Source: an uncultured Erysipelotrichaceae bacterium
GTDB taxonomy: Bacteria > Bacillota_I > Bacilli_A > RF39 > UBA660
NCBI GenBank assembly: GCA_902795675.1
Contig: CADBLZ010000120.1
Location: 1 to 5,312 of the forward strand
Direction: 5' to 3'
DNA: 5,312 nucleotides
Shown here: positions 4,730-5,312 of the stretch, in pieces
How positions within the stretch are numbered: the first letter of the stretch is position 1
How the letters are laid out: every line of letters begins with the position of its first letter
Program-made: the position numbers and the translations under genes
The notes under the pieces: generated by a model
What the model was told of the DNA's origin: nothing
Database searches by the model: none
Seen by the model: the letters and a program-made list of their open reading frames with translations, nothing else

Positions 4730-5312
4730 ATGCATCTAAGTTTTGAACAAATGTAGCATTTTCTTCAATGAATTTTTTACGATATTCAATATCGTCACCC
4801 ATTAAATTAGCAAATACTTCATCAGCAGCTCTTGCATCTTCTACTGTTATTTGTCTTAAAACTCTCTTGTTAATATCCATTGTTGTTTCATTTAATTCTT
4901 CAGGATCCATTTCACCTAAACCCTTCATACGAAGAATATCTTTGTTAGTTCCTGGTTTAAGTGTAGCAAGATATTCATCCTTTTCTCTTTCATCAAGAAC
5001 ATATTTAATATTTTGTCCATGTTTAATACAGAAAAGTGGTGGTTGAGCAGCATATACATGTCCTGCTTCAACAATAGGTCTAAAGAATCTATAGAATAAT
5101 GTTAATAATAATATTCTAATATGAGCACCATCTACATCGGCATCTGTCATAATAATAATTTTGTTATATCTTAACTTAGATAAATCAAAATTATCACCAA
5201 TACCTGTACCAAATGCAGTAATTATAGACTTAATTTCTTCATTATCTAATGCTCTATCTAATCTAGCTTTTTCAACATTTAATATTTTACCTCTTAATGG
5301 AAGAATAGCTTG
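4728..5312 (-). CDS. gyrB: DNA gyrase subunit B, C-terminal part (5' end outside window)
   Basis: ATPase and TOPRIM subunit of gyrase. The frame is open from the right edge to TAG at 4730-4728: 194 codons of a protein usually about 640 long, so the ATPase, transducer and first TOPRIM part (EGDSAGG) lie outside. The visible part starts QAILPLRGKILNVEKARLDR and contains TDADVDGAHIR, whose Asp residues bind the catalytic Mg2+, then the conserved FGTGIG and AQPPLF segments, MKGLGEMDPEELNETTMD and a normal C-terminus MGDDIEYRKKFIEENATF. Calling it from the Met at 5150 would be wrong: that Met is inside TOPRIM and the conserved frame continues upstream of it. The first gene of a gyrB-gyrA operon; in relatives recF, dnaN and dnaA often lie further upstream. 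Confidence 0.97.
   Translation of the reverse strand, partial: QAILPLRGKILNVEKARLDRALDNEEIKSIITAFGTGIGDNFDLSKLRYNKIIIMTDADVDGAHIRILLLTLFYRFFRPIVEAGHVYAAQPPLFCIKHGQNIKYVLDEREKDEYLATLKPGTNKDILRMKGLGEMDPEELNETTMDINKRVLRQITVEDARAADEVFANLMGDDIEYRKKFIEENATFVQNLDA

Noticed and set aside
4768..5046. Plus-strand open frame of 92 codons antisense to gyrB
   Set aside because: It lies wholly within the conserved gyrB frame, is low-complexity Ser/Leu/Ile-rich and has no protein family features.
4728..5150. gyrB as a 140-residue gene starting at Met 5150
   Set aside because: The frame stays open and highly conserved upstream to the window edge (GKILNVEKARLDR, FGTGIG); the Met is internal to TOPRIM.

Overview
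This window is a compact, AT-rich bacterial chromosome segment in which every recognisable gene is on the minus strand. Read in the direction of transcription the order is gyrB (3' part only), gyrA, an intergenic region with four ParB-binding parS sites, the small SRP RNA gene (ffs), a tadA-like deaminase gene, and dnaX (cut by the left edge). The strong AGGAGGT-type ribosome binding sites, the Firmicutes-like GyrA and GyrB sequences, the Bacillus-type parS sequence and the tadA/SRP RNA/dnaX neighbourhood point to a low-GC Firmicute or a standard-code relative of the Mollicutes (the RF39, Acholeplasma, Izemoplasma or Erysipelotrichia sort of lineage). Trp is encoded by TGG, the complete genes end in TAA or the gyrB fragment in TAG, and no in-frame TGA is seen, so code-4 Mycoplasma is not supported. 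The exact taxon cannot be set from this window.

Layout. 5312-4728: last 194 codons of gyrB, including the DxDxD metal-binding part of TOPRIM. 4714-2207: complete gyrA, 13 nt after gyrB and probably co-translated; its Shine-Dalgarno overlaps the gyrB stop codon. 2206-1961: non-coding region with four parS sites (2006-2021, 2054-2069, 2104-2119, 2191-2206), the gyrA intrinsic terminator (2162-2189) and the promoter of the SRP RNA. 1960-1887: a minimal 4.5S-like SRP RNA followed by a U-tract. 1863-1441: tadA-like gene. 1399-1: dnaX, with an extended -10 promoter candidate in the 41-nt gap before it.

How it fits together. These are replication, topology and segregation functions typical of the origin-proximal region: gyrase subunits, the DNA polymerase III clamp-loader subunit, and a centromere-like parS cluster on which ParB would load and recruit SMC. 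The SRP RNA and tadA serve protein targeting and decoding. The genes are mainly ordinary housekeeping genes. The part most worth attention is the 200-bp parS array, which is physically woven into the gyrA stop codon and 3' UTR on one side and the SRP RNA promoter on the other.
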